Below are positions 38,663-50,224 of a stretch of 64,000 nucleotides of DNA, piece after piece. Position numbers and translations under genes: made by a program. The notes beneath the pieces were generated by a model. That model was not told where the DNA came from. It did not search any database and saw nothing but the letters and a program-made list of their open reading frames with translations. How positions within the stretch are numbered: position 1 is the first letter of the stretch; each line of letters begins with the position of its first letter. The stretch is from Aurantiacibacter arachoides (lineage in GTDB: Bacteria > Pseudomonadota > Alphaproteobacteria > Sphingomonadales > Sphingomonadaceae), in contig NZ_WTYH01000001.1 of NCBI RefSeq assembly GCF_009827335.1, forward strand, positions 2,207,501 to 2,271,500, read 5' to 3'.

Positions 38663-39839
38663 CGATCTGGAGCAATTCCGCCGCGAAACCCGCGCCTGGC
38701 TGGAGGAGAACTGTCCGCCGGAAATGCGCGAGCCGATGCGCAGCGAGAAGGACGTGTGCTGGGGCGGGCGCACGTGGACCTTCCAGAGCGAGGCGCAGCG
38801 GCGCTGGCTAGCGGTCATGGCGGAACGCTGCTGGACCGTGCCCGACTGGCCGCGCGAATACGGCGGCGGCGGGTTGTCGCCGGCCGAGGCAAAGGTGCTG
38901 CGGCAGGAAATAGCCTCGCTCGGCTGCCGCAAGCCGCTCGAGAGCTTCGGCATTTCCATGCTCGGTCCGGCGCTGCTGAAATACGGCACGGAAAAACAGA
39001 GGCTGGAGCATCTGCCGAAGATTGCCCGCGGAGAGATCCGCTGGTGCCAGGGTTACAGCGAGCCCAACGCCGGGTCCGATCTCGCCAGCCTCGCCACGCG
39101 GGCGGAGGACAGGGGCGACCACTTCCTCGTCAACGGGCAAAAGGTCTGGACCAGCTACGCCGACCAGGCCGACTGGATCTTCTGCCTCGTGCGCACCGAT
39201 GCGGCGGCCAAGCAGCGCGGCATTTCCTTCCTGTTGTTCGACATGGAAACGCCGGGCGTTTCGACCAAACCCATCCGGCTCATCAGCGGCAATTCGCCCT
39301 TTTGCGAGACGTTCTTCGACGACGTGGTGGTGCCGAAGGACCAGGTGCTGGGCGCGGTCAACGACGGCTGGAGCGTCGCCAAGTACCTGCTCGGCCACGA
39401 ACGCGAGATGATCTCCGGCATGGGCGGGCGGGCGCTCGGCCCCTCGCTGCCCGAACGCGCCCTGCGCCGCGCGGGTCGTGACGCTGAAGGCCGGCTCGAC
39501 GATCCCGTGCTGCGCGCGCGCATCGCGCTGTTCGAGGTGCGCAGCCACGCCTTTGCCGCGATGAGCGAGCGGTTCATGGACCGGTTGAAGGCGGGCAGCG
39601 TCCACCCAGCGCAGGCCTCGATGATGAAATACCTCGGCACCGAACTCAACAAGGACCGTCACGAACTGCTGATGGCTGCGGGCGGCAGCGAGGCGCTGGA
39701 ATGGGAGAGCGAGGCTTCGCACGGCGGCGCGGCGGCGCGGGCCTGGCTGCGGAGCAAGGCCAATTCCATCGAGGGCGGCACGAGCGAGATACAGCTCAAC
39801 ATCATCGCCAAGCGCATCCTCGAACTGCCGGAGGCCTGA
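38655..39839 (+). CDS. Acyl-CoA dehydrogenase, large-subunit type
   Basis: A 394-residue FAD enzyme. Blocks are WPREYGGGGLSPAE, WCQGYSEPNAGSDLASLATR, VNGQKVWTSYADQADWIFCLVRTD (FAD binding) and the C-terminal SKANSIEGGTSEIQLNIIAKRIL. The Glu of the YEGTSxIQ motif in medium-chain enzymes is Gly here (EGGTSEIQ). This is common in heteromeric acyl-CoA dehydrogenases of the PimC/FadE26 kind, where a second subunit completes the active site. The next gene encodes a fitting small subunit one base downstream. Its ATG overlaps the FadJ stop. Confidence 0.88.
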
Positions 39840-39840
39840 G

Positions 39841-40977
39841 ATGCCGTTGTTCCTCGACCCCGAGCAGGAAATGCTCGCCGACACCGTGCGCCCCTTCATC
39901 GCCGAGACCGCGCCGGTCGCGCACTTGCGTTCCTTGCGCGATGCAGGCGAGCCGGCGGGCTTCAGCCGCGAGGTCTGGCAGGGCTTTGCCGAGATGGGCT
40001 TCACCGGCGTGCTGGTGGACGAGGCCCACGGCGGGCTGGGCCTCGGCCATGTCGAGGCGGGCATCGTGCTGGAAGAGATCGGCCGCAACCTGACGCCTTC
40101 GCCCTTCCTCGGAACGGCAGTCGGCGCTGTGGAAGCGCTGCGGCAGGCGGACGAAGCGATGCAGGTGGCCTGGCTGCCGGGCATTGTTCGCGGCGAGGTG
40201 GTGGCGGGGCTGGCGCTCGACGAGAGTGCCCGCCACCGGCCCGAGCGCGTCGCCCTCAAGGCCGAGCGGCACGGCAATACCTTCCGCCTTTCCGGTGCCA
40301 AGCAGTTCGTCCCCTTCGGGCACGAGGCAGACCTGCTGATCGTCTCCGCCCGCACCTCGGGCAGCGAGGCGGACGAGGAGGGGGTGACGCTGTTCGCCCT
40401 CCCCCGCACACAGGCGGGCGTAACCGTCAGCGCCCAGCGGCTGGCCGACAGCAGCATGGCCGCGCGGGTGGCGCTGGACGGCGTGGAGCTGGACGGCAGC
40501 GCGGTGATCGGCGAGGTCGATGGCGGGCGCGCGGTGCTCGATCGCGTGCTCTCATGCGTGCGCGCCGGCGCGGCCTCGGAGATGCAGGGCGTGGCCGAAG
40601 GGGCCAGCGCCATGACGCTCGATTATCTCAAACAGCGCAGGCAGTTCGGGCGCGTCATCGGCAGCTACCAGGCGCTGCAACACCGCGCCGCGCATCTCTA
40701 TTCCGAGCTGGAGGTCGCCCGCGCCGCGACGCTGAAGGCGCAGCAGTCGCTCGATGCCGGCAGCGACACCGCCGACCGCGAGGCCAGCGTCGCCAAGGCC
40801 ATGGCCGGCATGGCGAGCGGGCTTGCAGTGCGCGAGGCGGTGCAGATGCATGGCGGCATCGGCATGACCGACGAATACGACATCGGCTTCTTCATGAAGC
40901 GCCAGCGCGTGCTCGCCGAGATGTTCGGCGATACCGACTACCACGCAGACCGGTTGGCGCGGATGGAGGGATACTAG
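39841..40977 (+). CDS. Acyl-CoA dehydrogenase, small-subunit type
   Basis: A 378-residue acyl-CoA dehydrogenase-fold protein beginning MPLFLDPEQEMLADTVRPFI. It has GFTGVLVDEAHGGLGLGHVEAGIVLEEIGRNL, YLKQRRQFGRVIGSYQALQHRAAHL and VQMHGGIGMTDEYDIGFFMKRQ. This is the PimD/FadE27 pattern, with a shorter C-terminus and no YEGT block. It starts one base after the large-subunit gene and probably forms an alpha2beta2 enzyme with it. It is convergent with a second pair that begins at 41002. Confidence 0.87.
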   Translation: MPLFLDPEQEMLADTVRPFIAETAPVAHLRSLRDAGEPAGFSREVWQGFAEMGFTGVLVDEAHGGLGLGHVEAGIVLEEIGRNLTPSPFLGTAVGAVEALRQADEAMQVAWLPGIVRGEVVAGLALDESARHRPERVALKAERHGNTFRLSGAKQFVPFGHEADLLIVSARTSGSEADEEGVTLFALPRTQAGVTVSAQRLADSSMAARVALDGVELDGSAVIGEVDGGRAVLDRVLSCVRAGAASEMQGVAEGASAMTLDYLKQRRQFGRVIGSYQALQHRAAHLYSELEVARAATLKAQQSLDAGSDTADREASVAKAMAGMASGLAVREAVQMHGGIGMTDEYDIGFFMKRQRVLAEMFGDTDYHADRLARMEGY

Positions 40978-41001
40978 GCGTTTTCTGCCCAGCCTCGGCC
41001 C

Positions 41002-42075
<1,074 letters not shown>

Positions 42076-42079
42076 CGGT

Positions 42080-43276
42080 CTAAAGCTCCAGGATGGTCTT
42101 GGTGATGATCTCGCGCTGCACCTCGTTCGACCCGCCGAAAATCGAGAGCTTGCGCATGTTGAAATACTCCGACGATGTCGTGCCCGACCATTCCGGCCCC
42201 ACGGGCGCGCCGTTGTACCCCTCCTCCTGCGCCTCGGCCACGAAGGGCTGGGCATAGCGGCCCGCCGCGCGGCGCATCAGGTCGCCGATCTGCTGGCGGA
42301 TTTCGGTCCCGCGGATCTTCAGCATCGAGCTTTCCGCCGTGGGCGCCGCCCCCTTGCCCGCCGCGTCGAGCACGCGCAGGTTGGTGGTCTTCATGTTCTC
42401 GAGGTCGATCTCCAGCCGCGCAAGGCGCTGGGCGAAGAGCGGGTCGTCGATCAGCAGCGTGCCATTGCGCTTCGTGGTGCGCGCGATGTCCTTCAGCTGC
42501 TCCAGCGCCGCCATGCTGGCGCCGATCCCGGCGATGTTGGTGCGCTCGTAGGTCAGCAGGTACTTGGCGTAGGTCCAGCCCTTGTTCTCCTCGCCGACAA
42601 GATTTTCGACCGGCACCTTCACGTCGGTGAAGAAGACTTCGTTCACCTCCTCGTCGCCGTCGAGCAGCTTGATCGGGCGCACCTCGATGCCGGGCGTCTT
42701 CATGTCGATCAGCAGGAAGGAAATGCCCTCCTGCTTCTTGCCGCTGTTGTCCGTGCGCACGAGGCAGAAGATCCAGTCGGCGTGCTGGCCCAGCGTGGTC
42801 CAGGTCTTCTGCCCGTTGACCACGTAATAGTCGCCTTCACGCACCGCGCTGGTCTTCAGACTGGCGAGATCGGACCCCGCGCCCGGCTCCGAATAGCCCT
42901 GGCACCACCAGTCGGTGCCGTCGAGGATGCGCGGCAGGTAATGCTGGCGCTGCTCCTCGGTGCCGTATTTGATGAGCACGGGGGCGAGCATGGAGAGGCC
43001 GAAGGGCACCACGCGCGGGGCATGGGCCGCCGCCGCCTCGATCTCGAAGATGAACTTCTGCATCACCGACCAGCCGGTGCCGCCGTAGTGCTCGGGCCAG
43101 TGGGGCGCTAGCCAGCCCTGTTCGTTCAGGATGGCGTGCCATTCCTCCATGTCTGCCTTGGTCAGGTTCTTGCCTTGACGCACCTTGCCCGACAGGCGTT
43201 GCGGCAACTTGGCCCTCAGAAAGGCGCGCACTTCCTCGCGGAAGGCTTCTTCTTCGGGGGTATAGTCGAGGTTCAT
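42080..43276 (-). CDS. Acyl-CoA dehydrogenase, large-subunit type (second pair)
   Basis: A 398-residue FAD enzyme beginning MNLDYTPEEEAFREEVRAFLRAKLP. It has HWPEHYGGTGWSVMQKFIF, WWCQGYSEPGAGSDLASLKT, VNGQKTWTTLGQHADWIFCLVRTD and C-terminal LSIFGGSNEVQREIITKTIL. The catalytic Glu position is again replaced (FGGSNEVQ), as in PimC-type large subunits. It follows the thiolase gene by 11 bp. The order thiolase, large subunit, small subunit is the same as pimB-pimC-pimD of Rhodopseudomonas. Confidence 0.88.
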   Translation of the reverse strand: MNLDYTPEEEAFREEVRAFLRAKLPQRLSGKVRQGKNLTKADMEEWHAILNEQGWLAPHWPEHYGGTGWSVMQKFIFEIEAAAAHAPRVVPFGLSMLAPVLIKYGTEEQRQHYLPRILDGTDWWCQGYSEPGAGSDLASLKTSAVREGDYYVVNGQKTWTTLGQHADWIFCLVRTDNSGKKQEGISFLLIDMKTPGIEVRPIKLLDGDEEVNEVFFTDVKVPVENLVGEENKGWTYAKYLLTYERTNIAGIGASMAALEQLKDIARTTKRNGTLLIDDPLFAQRLARLEIDLENMKTTNLRVLDAAGKGAAPTAESSMLKIRGTEIRQQIGDLMRRAAGRYAQPFVAEAQEEGYNGAPVGPEWSGTTSSEYFNMRKLSIFGGSNEVQREIITKTILEL

Positions 43277-43287
43277 GGCAAGGCTCC

Positions 43288-44496
43288 TCAGGGAACTACT
43301 TCGAACAGGCCGGCAGCGCCCATGCCGCCCGCCACGCACATGGAGACGACGGCATAGCGCTCGCCGCGCCGCCGCGCCTCCAGCAGCGCCGCGCCGACCA
43401 GCCGCGACCCGGTCATGCCGAAAGGATGGCCGAGCGCGATGGCCCCGCCATTGACGTTCAACCTTTCGGGATCGATGCCGAGCGTGTCGCGGCAGTAGAG
43501 CGCCTGGCTGGCGAACGCCTCGTTGATTTCCCACAGGCCGATGTCGGCGACCGTCAATCCGGCGCGGTCGAGCAGCTTGGGAATGGCGAAGACCGGGCCG
43601 ATGCCCATCTCGTCCGGCGCGCAGCCCGCCGCCTGGAAACCGCGAAACACCCCCAGCACCTCGCGCCCTTCGGCCTCGGCGGTGGCGCGGTCCATCAGCA
43701 CCTGTGCCGCCGCGCCATCGGAAAGCTGGCTGGCGTTGCCGGCGGTGATGTAGCGGCCTTCCTTCACCCTGGCCCCGTCGCGGAACACGGGCTTGAGGCC
43801 GGCGAGCGCCTCGTAGGTCGTGTCGCCGCGGATGCCCTCGTCGTGCTGCAGCGTCAGCGTCTCGCGGCCTTCCTCGCTGCCGTCACGGGCGCGGATGACC
43901 TTTTCGGTTTCCAGCGGCACGATCTCCTCGGCCAGTCGCCCGGATGCGGTCGCGGCGGCGGCGCGCTGCTGGCTTTCCGCCGCGAAACGGTCCTGCGCCT
44001 CGCGCGAGACGTTGTAGCGTTTGGCCACGATCTCGGCAGTCTCGATCATCGCCATGTAGGCGTCGGGCTCGTGCTCCAGCACGTTGGGCGACTTCCAGTC
44101 TTCGCCAACCATGCCGGGCACCAGGGTCAGCGATACGGATTCGCCGCCCCCCGCCAGCAGCACGTCGGCATCGCCCGCCATGATCGCGCGTGCGGCCATG
44201 GCCACGGTGGTGAGGCCGGAGGCGCACTTGCGGTCCAGGCTCATCGCCGGAACGCTCTGCGGCAGGCGACTGGTCAGCACGCTCATGCGGCCCACGTTGT
44301 AGAACTGCGGCCCGTACTGGTTGCCGCAGCCCCAGTAGACGTCCGCGATCCGTTCGGGCTCGATGCCCGCACGATCAAGCGCCGCGTCGATGACATGGGC
44401 GTTCAGCCGGTCGGGCATGGTGGCGTTGAAGGCGCCGCGGTGCGCCTTGCCGATGGGCGTGCGGGCGGTCGAGACGATTGCGGCTTCGCGGGTCAT
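43288..44496 (-). CDS. Thiolase (acetyl-CoA acyltransferase)
   Basis: A 402-residue thiolase. The catalytic Cys is in [22 protein letters not shown], the active-site His in [20 protein letters not shown], and the second Cys in [18 protein letters not shown]. The interior [16 protein letters not shown] and [12 protein letters not shown] are also typical. It performs the last step of beta-oxidation, releasing acetyl- or propionyl-CoA. Its ATG overlaps the stop of the upstream acyl-CoA dehydrogenase (ATGA), and the paired dehydrogenase genes follow, so four genes form one minus-strand operon. Confidence 0.93.
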   Translation of the reverse strand: MTREAAIVSTARTPIGKAHRGAFNATMPDRLNAHVIDAALDRAGIEPERIADVYWGCGNQYGPQFYNVGRMSVLTSRLPQSVPAMSLDRKCASGLTTVAMAARAIMAGDADVLLAGGGESVSLTLVPGMVGEDWKSPNVLEHEPDAYMAMIETAEIVAKRYNVSREAQDRFAAESQQRAAAATASGRLAEEIVPLETEKVIRARDGSEEGRETLTLQHDEGIRGDTTYEALAGLKPVFRDGARVKEGRYITAGNASQLSDGAAAQVLMDRATAEAEGREVLGVFRGFQAAGCAPDEMGIGPVFAIPKLLDRAGLTVADIGLWEINEAFASQALYCRDTLGIDPERLNVNGGAIALGHPFGMTGSRLVGAALLEARRRGERYAVVSMCVAGGMGAAGLFEVVP

Positions 44497-45770
44497 GCAA
44501 TGGCTCCGGGCCTGGCCTTCAGGTCGGTGTATTTCGCGAATTCGTTGCGGGCGATAGCGCGGTTGTGGACCTCGTCCGGTCCGTCGGCGAAGCGCAGGGT
44601 GCGCACGCTGGCCCAGGTCGCGGCGAGCTCGTGATCGCTGCTCACCCCGCCGCCGCCGTGCGCCTGGATGGCATCGTCGAGAATGGCGAGCGCCATGTTG
44701 GGCGCCTGCACCTTGGTCATGGCAATCTCGTTCCTGGCCGCCTTGTTGCCCGCACGGTCCATCATGTCGGCGGCCTTGAGGCACAGCAGGCGGCTCATCT
44801 CGATGTCGATGCGGGCGCGGGCCACGCGTTCCTCCCACACGCTCTGCTGGTAAATGTACTTGCCGAAGGCCACGCGGCTGGTGAGGCGGCGGCACATGGC
44901 CTCCAGCGCCTCTTCCGCGACGCCGATGGTGCGCATGCAGTGGTGGATGCGCCCCGGCCCGAGCCGCCCCTGCGCGATCTCGAACCCGCGCCCCTCGCCC
45001 AGCAGGATGGCATCGGCGGGCAGGCGCACGTTGGAAAGGCTGATCTCTGCGTGGCCGTGGGGCGCGTGGTCGTAGCCATAGACGCTCAGCATCCGCTCGA
45101 CCGTCACGCCGTCCGTATCCATCGGCAGCAGGATCATCGACTGGCTGCCGTGGCGCGAGCCTGTGGGGTCGGACTTGCCCATGAGGATGGCGACCTTGCA
45201 CCGCGGGTCGCCCGCCCCGCTACTCCACCACTTGCGGCCGTTGATAAGCCAGCCGTTGCCTTCCTTGATGATGCTGGCCTCGATGTTGGTCGCGTCGGAG
45301 GAGGCGACGTCGGGCTCTGTCATGAGAAAGGCGCTGCGGATCTCGCCATTCATCAGCGGGGCGAGCCAACGGTCCTTCTGTTCGCGCGTGCCGTAACGGT
45401 GGATCACCTCCATGTTGCCGGTATCGGGGGCGGAGCAGTTGAACACCTCGCTGGCCCAGTAGACGCGGCCCATTTCCTCGGCACACAGGGCATACTCTAG
45501 ATTCGAAAGTTGCTCACCCTCGAAGGTGAAACTGTCGTCGACATGGTCTTGGCCGGCGTGCGGCGGCATGAACAGGTTCCACAGCCCCTCGGCCCGCGCC
45601 ACGGGCTTCAGTTCCTCGATCACCGGGTTGGGCTGCCAGCGGTTTCCGGCCGCGTCCTGCGCCCTGGCCGCCGCCTTGTAATCGCCTGCGCGCGGGCGGA
45701 TCTTCGCATCGATGAAGGCCTTCACCCGGTCGCGCATGGCGCGCTGGCGCTCGCTCAGGTCGAAATCCAT
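44493..45770 (-). CDS. Acyl-CoA dehydrogenase of the ACAD10/ACAD11 (LvaC) type
   Basis: A 425-residue enzyme strikingly like the dehydrogenase half of human ACAD11. The shared blocks are [78 protein letters not shown] and [16 protein letters not shown]. The base position is Asp (ADGPDEVH), as in that subfamily, not Glu. Known members turn phosphorylated 4-hydroxyacyl-CoA into 3-hydroxyacyl-CoA together with an APH-fold kinase. The kinase candidate lies at 33840. First gene of the minus-strand thiolase operon; the thiolase start overlaps its stop. Confidence 0.9.
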   Translation of the reverse strand: MDFDLSERQRAMRDRVKAFIDAKIRPRAGDYKAAARAQDAAGNRWQPNPVIEELKPVARAEGLWNLFMPPHAGQDHVDDSFTFEGEQLSNLEYALCAEEMGRVYWASEVFNCSAPDTGNMEVIHRYGTREQKDRWLAPLMNGEIRSAFLMTEPDVASSDATNIEASIIKEGNGWLINGRKWWSSGAGDPRCKVAILMGKSDPTGSRHGSQSMILLPMDTDGVTVERMLSVYGYDHAPHGHAEISLSNVRLPADAILLGEGRGFEIAQGRLGPGRIHHCMRTIGVAEEALEAMCRRLTSRVAFGKYIYQQSVWEERVARARIDIEMSRLLCLKAADMMDRAGNKAARNEIAMTKVQAPNMALAILDDAIQAHGGGGVSSDHELAATWASVRTLRFADGPDEVHNRAIARNEFAKYTDLKARPGAIA

Positions 45771-45937
45771 CCTTGCTGCCTCTCCTGACCTGACCCGCCC
45801 ATTCGAACGCGTTTGCTATTGGTCGCTTTTGCGCGGCCTATCACCATACGCATTTTTCTAAAACAGCAAATTGCCGCTTGGCAAGCGGTGCATTTTTCGC
45901 GACCCTGCGGGCATCAGCAGTCAGCCGGAGAAGCCAA

Positions 45938-47023
45938 GTGAAAGCAGCCGTCCTGCGCGAAGTGGGCCGCCCTCTCGCAATCGAGGATGTCGCCATCGGC
46001 AAGCCGGCCCCTCGCGAAGTGCTGATCCGTGCCGTCGCCACCGGCGTATGCCATTCTGACCTGCACTTCGTCGAAGGCCACTATCCCACGCCCATGCCCA
46101 CCGTGCTCGGCCACGAGTGCGCCGGCGTCGTGGAGCAGGTCGGCAACGAGGTGCGCGGCCTTGCGCACGGCGATCACGTCGTCACCTGCCTTTCCGCCTT
46201 TTGCGGCCACTGCGAGTTCTGTGTCGGCGGCCACCTGTCGCTGTGCAACGAGCCCGACACCCGCCGCGCCACGGACGCCGAACCGCGGCTGGGCACTGCA
46301 GACGCGCCGATTACCCAGTTCCTCAACCTCTCCGCCTTTGCCGAGCAGTTGCTGGTGCACGAAAACGCCTGCGTGAAGATCCGCCGCGACATGCCGCTGG
46401 ACCGCGCCGCCCTGCTCGGCTGCGCGACGATCACCGCCTACGGCTCGGTCGTACGCACGGCGGAGGTGCGGCCCGGGCAAAGCGTGGCGGTGATCGGCTG
46501 CGGCGGCGTGGGTCTTGCCACCCTCAACGCCGCGCAGATCGCCGGCGCGGGCCGCATCATCGCCATCGACCGGGTGGCGGAGAAGGAAACGCTGGCGCGC
46601 AGCTTCGGCGCCACCGACTTCATCGATGCGTCCGATGGCGACGTGTGGAAGAAGGTGCTCGGCCTGACCGATGGCGGCGTCGACCATGCCTTCGAGGCCA
46701 TCGGCCTGGCCGAGACCGCCAGCGATGCCTTCCGCATGCTCCGCCGCCGCGGCGTGGCCACGGTCATCGGCATGATCCCGGTCGGCCAGAAAGTGACGAT
46801 CAACGGCTACGAGCTGTTGCAGGAGAAGCAGCTGCGCGGATCGATGATGGGCTCGAACCAGTTCCCCCTCGACATCCCGCGCCTCGTCGATTTCTACATG
46901 ACCGGACGGCTGAAACTCGACGAACTCATCAGCCGCCGCATCCGCCTGGACGCGGTGAACGAGGCGTTCGCGGAGATGAAGACGGGGCAGATCGCACGGT
47001 CGGTGATTGTGTTTGATTCATAG
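45938..47023 (+). CDS. Zinc-dependent alcohol dehydrogenase (class III-like)
   Basis: A 361-residue medium-chain dehydrogenase. The catalytic zinc ligands are in GVCHSDLHFVEG and VLGHECAGVVE. The structural zinc site has four Cys in FCGHCEFCVGGHLSLC. The NAD-binding loop is AVIGCGGVGLATLNAAQIAGA. It oxidises an alcohol or reduces an aldehyde in the cytoplasm. Start is GTG at 45938 with CGGAGAAG upstream. It is divergent from the ACAD11-type dehydrogenase, so it shares a 167-bp control region with that operon and probably its regulation. Confidence 0.9.
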   Translation: MKAAVLREVGRPLAIEDVAIGKPAPREVLIRAVATGVCHSDLHFVEGHYPTPMPTVLGHECAGVVEQVGNEVRGLAHGDHVVTCLSAFCGHCEFCVGGHLSLCNEPDTRRATDAEPRLGTADAPITQFLNLSAFAEQLLVHENACVKIRRDMPLDRAALLGCATITAYGSVVRTAEVRPGQSVAVIGCGGVGLATLNAAQIAGAGRIIAIDRVAEKETLARSFGATDFIDASDGDVWKKVLGLTDGGVDHAFEAIGLAETASDAFRMLRRRGVATVIGMIPVGQKVTINGYELLQEKQLRGSMMGSNQFPLDIPRLVDFYMTGRLKLDELISRRIRLDAVNEAFAEMKTGQIARSVIVFDS

Positions 47024-47175
47024 GAGAATGCCGACAGGCGGATATTTGACCGTTAGCTGATTGGGCGAGAAAGCAAGAAATGGGATGGGGAACAGCCATT
47101 GCAGGAGAGGCCCCGAACCACTTGCAACTCCACGAGGGTAACCGGAAGTTGACCATTGCTTACTAAGTCGGGCGC

Positions 47176-48177
47176 ATGGACACTCGGGCCTTCATTGCCA
47201 TTTTTCTCGCCGTTCACACGGCCTTGGCATTTTTGGTCCCCACGTCAGATGTTCGTGAGATTGCGCACGCCGTCTATTTGCAAGCGCTGTTGCTGGTTTG
47301 GCTGCTACTGCTGGGATCCTTGATACTATTTGTGCAAGTCGCCAGAAAGCGCATGCTGCGACCCACTCACGTCATGTTCCGTGTAGCTAGAAGGCATCGC
47401 GCTCGCTTTTGTGAGGGAGCAGTGTTTCTTGTGGCTCTGTCTCTAATGATGCAAATTTACATGGTCCTGAAGGTTTCAATTCCGAGCCTGGTACCATTCT
47501 TTGCTGATCCCTTTTTGGCAGATTTCGACGCGATCCTGTTCGGGCAGGACCCTTGGCGAATTAGCCACGCGTGGCTCGGCGCGGGCGCGACCCGTTTTTT
47601 GGATATGTTCTATGTGATGCCCTGCGTCATCGTCTCGCTGGGGATGACAATCTGGGTGTGCTTTTCCAAAGACCGGGCTTTCAGCAAACGATCGGTTCTC
47701 GCCATCATCATGTGCTGGTTCATTATCGGCGTATGGGCAGCGCTCGCTCTGTCTTCCGCTGGTCCGATTTACGTGGAGCACTTTTATGGCGATCCACGAT
47801 TCGTCGGGCTTCAATCGGCCCTTCCCTCAGACCTGACCGCTACGCGCACGCAAGCCTACCTTTTGGAAAACTTCGGGGCTCCGGGCTTCGGCAAGGGTAT
47901 CAGCGCAATGCCCTCGATGCACAATGCGATCTATCTCTTGCTGGTTTGGATGATCCACGATCGATTTGGGAACAGCTGGCAGTTGTGGAGTGCAATCGCC
48001 TTTGAAGCGACGGTTTTTGTCGCCTCCGTCCATCTCGGCTGGCATTACGCGCTAGACGGCTTGATAGCGGCAATCATGGTGCCTCCGATTTGGTATTTTG
48101 CGGGCCGTGTCGAGACCATCTCGCTACCTGTACTCAATGTTGCGAAATCAAAATCACGGGCAGGTCACCCGGCCTAG
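47176..48177 (+). CDS. PAP2-type membrane phosphatase / lipid head-group transferase
   Basis: A 333-residue membrane protein with about seven hydrophobic helices. The PAP2 active-site residues appear as ISAMPSMHNA and VASVHLGWHYALDGL, the Ser-x-His and His-x3-Asp motifs of the PAP2_3 (inositol-phosphorylceramide-synthase-like) branch. Such enzymes remove phosphate from lipids or move phospho-head groups onto lipids. The codon use is plainly more AT-rich than the neighbours (many TTG, TTT, ATT and GTT codons), as are the flanking intergenic regions, which suggests transfer from another genome. It has no visible link to the surrounding beta-oxidation genes. Confidence 0.75.
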   Translation: MDTRAFIAIFLAVHTALAFLVPTSDVREIAHAVYLQALLLVWLLLLGSLILFVQVARKRMLRPTHVMFRVARRHRARFCEGAVFLVALSLMMQIYMVLKVSIPSLVPFFADPFLADFDAILFGQDPWRISHAWLGAGATRFLDMFYVMPCVIVSLGMTIWVCFSKDRAFSKRSVLAIIMCWFIIGVWAALALSSAGPIYVEHFYGDPRFVGLQSALPSDLTATRTQAYLLENFGAPGFGKGISAMPSMHNAIYLLLVWMIHDRFGNSWQLWSAIAFEATVFVASVHLGWHYALDGLIAAIMVPPIWYFAGRVETISLPVLNVAKSKSRAGHPA

Positions 48178-48301
48178 CCCACCCGGTTCCTTGATATGCG
48201 ACACAACGCAATGATTGTTGTCGGCTCGCTAACCATCGGTGTCCTCTCCAGCCTTCGTGGTGACTGGCGGTCATCTTGCACGCCAATCATAACATCGCTC
48301 C

Positions 48302-50059
48302 TTATCGCATCGCAGTCTGGAAGAACCTCACCAACGCCTTCTTCAAAATCTTCCCGTTCGCATTCCTCGGCAGCAATGCGTCGGTAAACACCACCCGCAC
48401 CGGCACCTTGAAGTGCGCCAGCCGCTCCGCCACCCAGGCTTGCAGTTCCGCCTCGCTCGCGGCCATCCCCTCGGCAAGGTGCACGACCGCAGCTGGTTCC
48501 TCGCCCAGTTGTTTGTGGGGCAGGCCGATCACGGCGGCGTCGGTGACGGCGGGGTGTTCGTAGAGGACGTTCTCGACTTCGGAGGAATAGATGTTCTCGC
48601 CGCCGCGAATGACCATGTCCTTGGCCCGGTCGACGATGTAGCAGAAGCCTTCCTCGTCCAGCCGCGCAAGGTCGCCGGTGCGGACCCAGCCATCTATGAA
48701 GGTGGCCGCGCTTTCCTCCGGGCGGTTCCAGTAGGCCTTGGCGACCATCGGCCCGAAGGCGTAGAGTTCGCCCACCTCGCCCACCGGCAATTCGCGCGTG
48801 CCGTCGGCATCCATGATCTTGAGGTCCGCCACGGCCACCGGCGGGCCGCAGCTGTCGGGGCGGTTGAGGTAGTCCTCGGCGACGTGGCCGGTGACGGTCG
48901 CCATCGTCTCGGTCATGCCCCAGCCGCTGCCGGGCGCGGCGCCCAGCCCCGTGTCAATGCGCCGCACGAGGTCGGGCGCGGCGGGCGCGCCGCCGTAGCT
49001 GACGAGTTCGAGACTGGAGAGATCGTGCTTCGCGCGGTCTGGATGGTCGAGCAGTTGCCAGGCGATGGTCGGCACGCCGCCCGTCAGGTTCACACCCTCG
49101 CGCCCGATCAGCGCCAGCGCCTCGCCGGCGTCCCAGTGGTGCATGAAGACCATCGCGTGGCCGGAGACGAAATAGCCCACCATCGCCGCCGAGCAGGCCG
49201 TGACGTGGAACAGCGGGATGACCAGCAGGATCACCTTGGGGCTCGGCTCGGGCGGCATTTCGCCGCGCCGCAGGGGGGCGCTGGCGAGGTTGTAGGTGCT
49301 GGAAAGCACGTTGGTGCAGATGTTGCGGTGCGTGCCGAGCGAGCCCTTGGGCTTGCCCGTCGTGCCGCTGGTGTAGAAGATGGTGGCATCGTCTTCCGGC
49401 AGAAGGTCCGCCTGGGGCAGATTGCGGTCGGGCAGGGTTTGCCACTGGTCGGTCGCGCCGATGAGGTCCTCCAGCCGCTCGGCCCCGTCGGGCGCGGTAT
49501 CGATGCGCGAGACGATGCAGGCTTCGAGATCGGGCAGAGCGCCCCGCACGCCCACAACCCGCGCCCACCGCTCGCCATCGCAAATGAGCGCGCGGCTGCC
49601 CGAATCGGCCAGCGCAAAGGCCAGCTCGTCGGCGGTCCACCACGCATTGAGCGGTACGCAGATCGCTCCCAGCGCCGTGATGGCAAAGAATGCGACGGGC
49701 CATTCGGGCAGGTTGCGCAAGGCCAGCGCCACCCGGTCACCCTTGCCGATGCCCAGGTCGCGCAGGTGATGCGCCAGCGCCGCGGTGGCGCGGAACACGG
49801 CGTCGTAGCTGACACGCTCGTCCTCGTAGAACACGCAGGTGGCATTCCCGTGCGCGCGGCTTGTCTCGATCACGGCGCGCAGGCTGGGCGGGGCGTTCTT
49901 CCAGGTGCGCGTGGGGCGCCCGTCGATGGCCACGGTCTCCATCTCGAACGGCATCCCCGGCGCGGTGAGCGCGGCGCGGACGTCGGCGCGGCTCATCGCC
50001 GGCCAGCCCGCAGGCGGCGTCCAGCGACCCGGCGCCCCTGCCTCGTGATTCTCGGCCAT
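48302..50059 (-). CDS. Acyl-CoA ligase (AMP-binding family)
   Basis: A 585-residue adenylate-forming enzyme. It has the P-loop ATIFYTSGTTGKPKGSLGTH, the GWGMTETMATVTGH motif, the hinge region GWVRTGDLARLDEEGFCYIVDRAKDMVIRGGENIYSSEVE and the catalytic Lys near the end (NANGKILKKAL). It activates a carboxylic acid to its CoA thioester for entry into beta-oxidation. AAGGAGAGACTG precedes the ATG at 50059. It is divergent from the serine hydrolase gene, so the pair could release and activate the same acid. Confidence 0.92.
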   Translation of the reverse strand: MAENHEAGAPGRWTPPAGWPAMSRADVRAALTAPGMPFEMETVAIDGRPTRTWKNAPPSLRAVIETSRAHGNATCVFYEDERVSYDAVFRATAALAHHLRDLGIGKGDRVALALRNLPEWPVAFFAITALGAICVPLNAWWTADELAFALADSGSRALICDGERWARVVGVRGALPDLEACIVSRIDTAPDGAERLEDLIGATDQWQTLPDRNLPQADLLPEDDATIFYTSGTTGKPKGSLGTHRNICTNVLSSTYNLASAPLRRGEMPPEPSPKVILLVIPLFHVTACSAAMVGYFVSGHAMVFMHHWDAGEALALIGREGVNLTGGVPTIAWQLLDHPDRAKHDLSSLELVSYGGAPAAPDLVRRIDTGLGAAPGSGWGMTETMATVTGHVAEDYLNRPDSCGPPVAVADLKIMDADGTRELPVGEVGELYAFGPMVAKAYWNRPEESAATFIDGWVRTGDLARLDEEGFCYIVDRAKDMVIRGGENIYSSEVENVLYEHPAVTDAAVIGLPHKQLGEEPAAVVHLAEGMAASEAELQAWVAERLAHFKVPVRVVFTDALLPRNANGKILKKALVRFFQTAMR

Positions 50060-50224
50060 CGACAGTCTCTCCTTGCCAGGCAGGATAGCCGCGCGGCTGG
50101 CTGGCGCAAGGGGCTGGAAAGCAATTCTGAAGTTCGGGTATGATGCAATTGCGCTTTCGCCTTTTGACGATAGATTGCGGCGCCAAAGGTCAGGTATGGC
50201 CACGGCCAATGGGAGAATTGCCGC

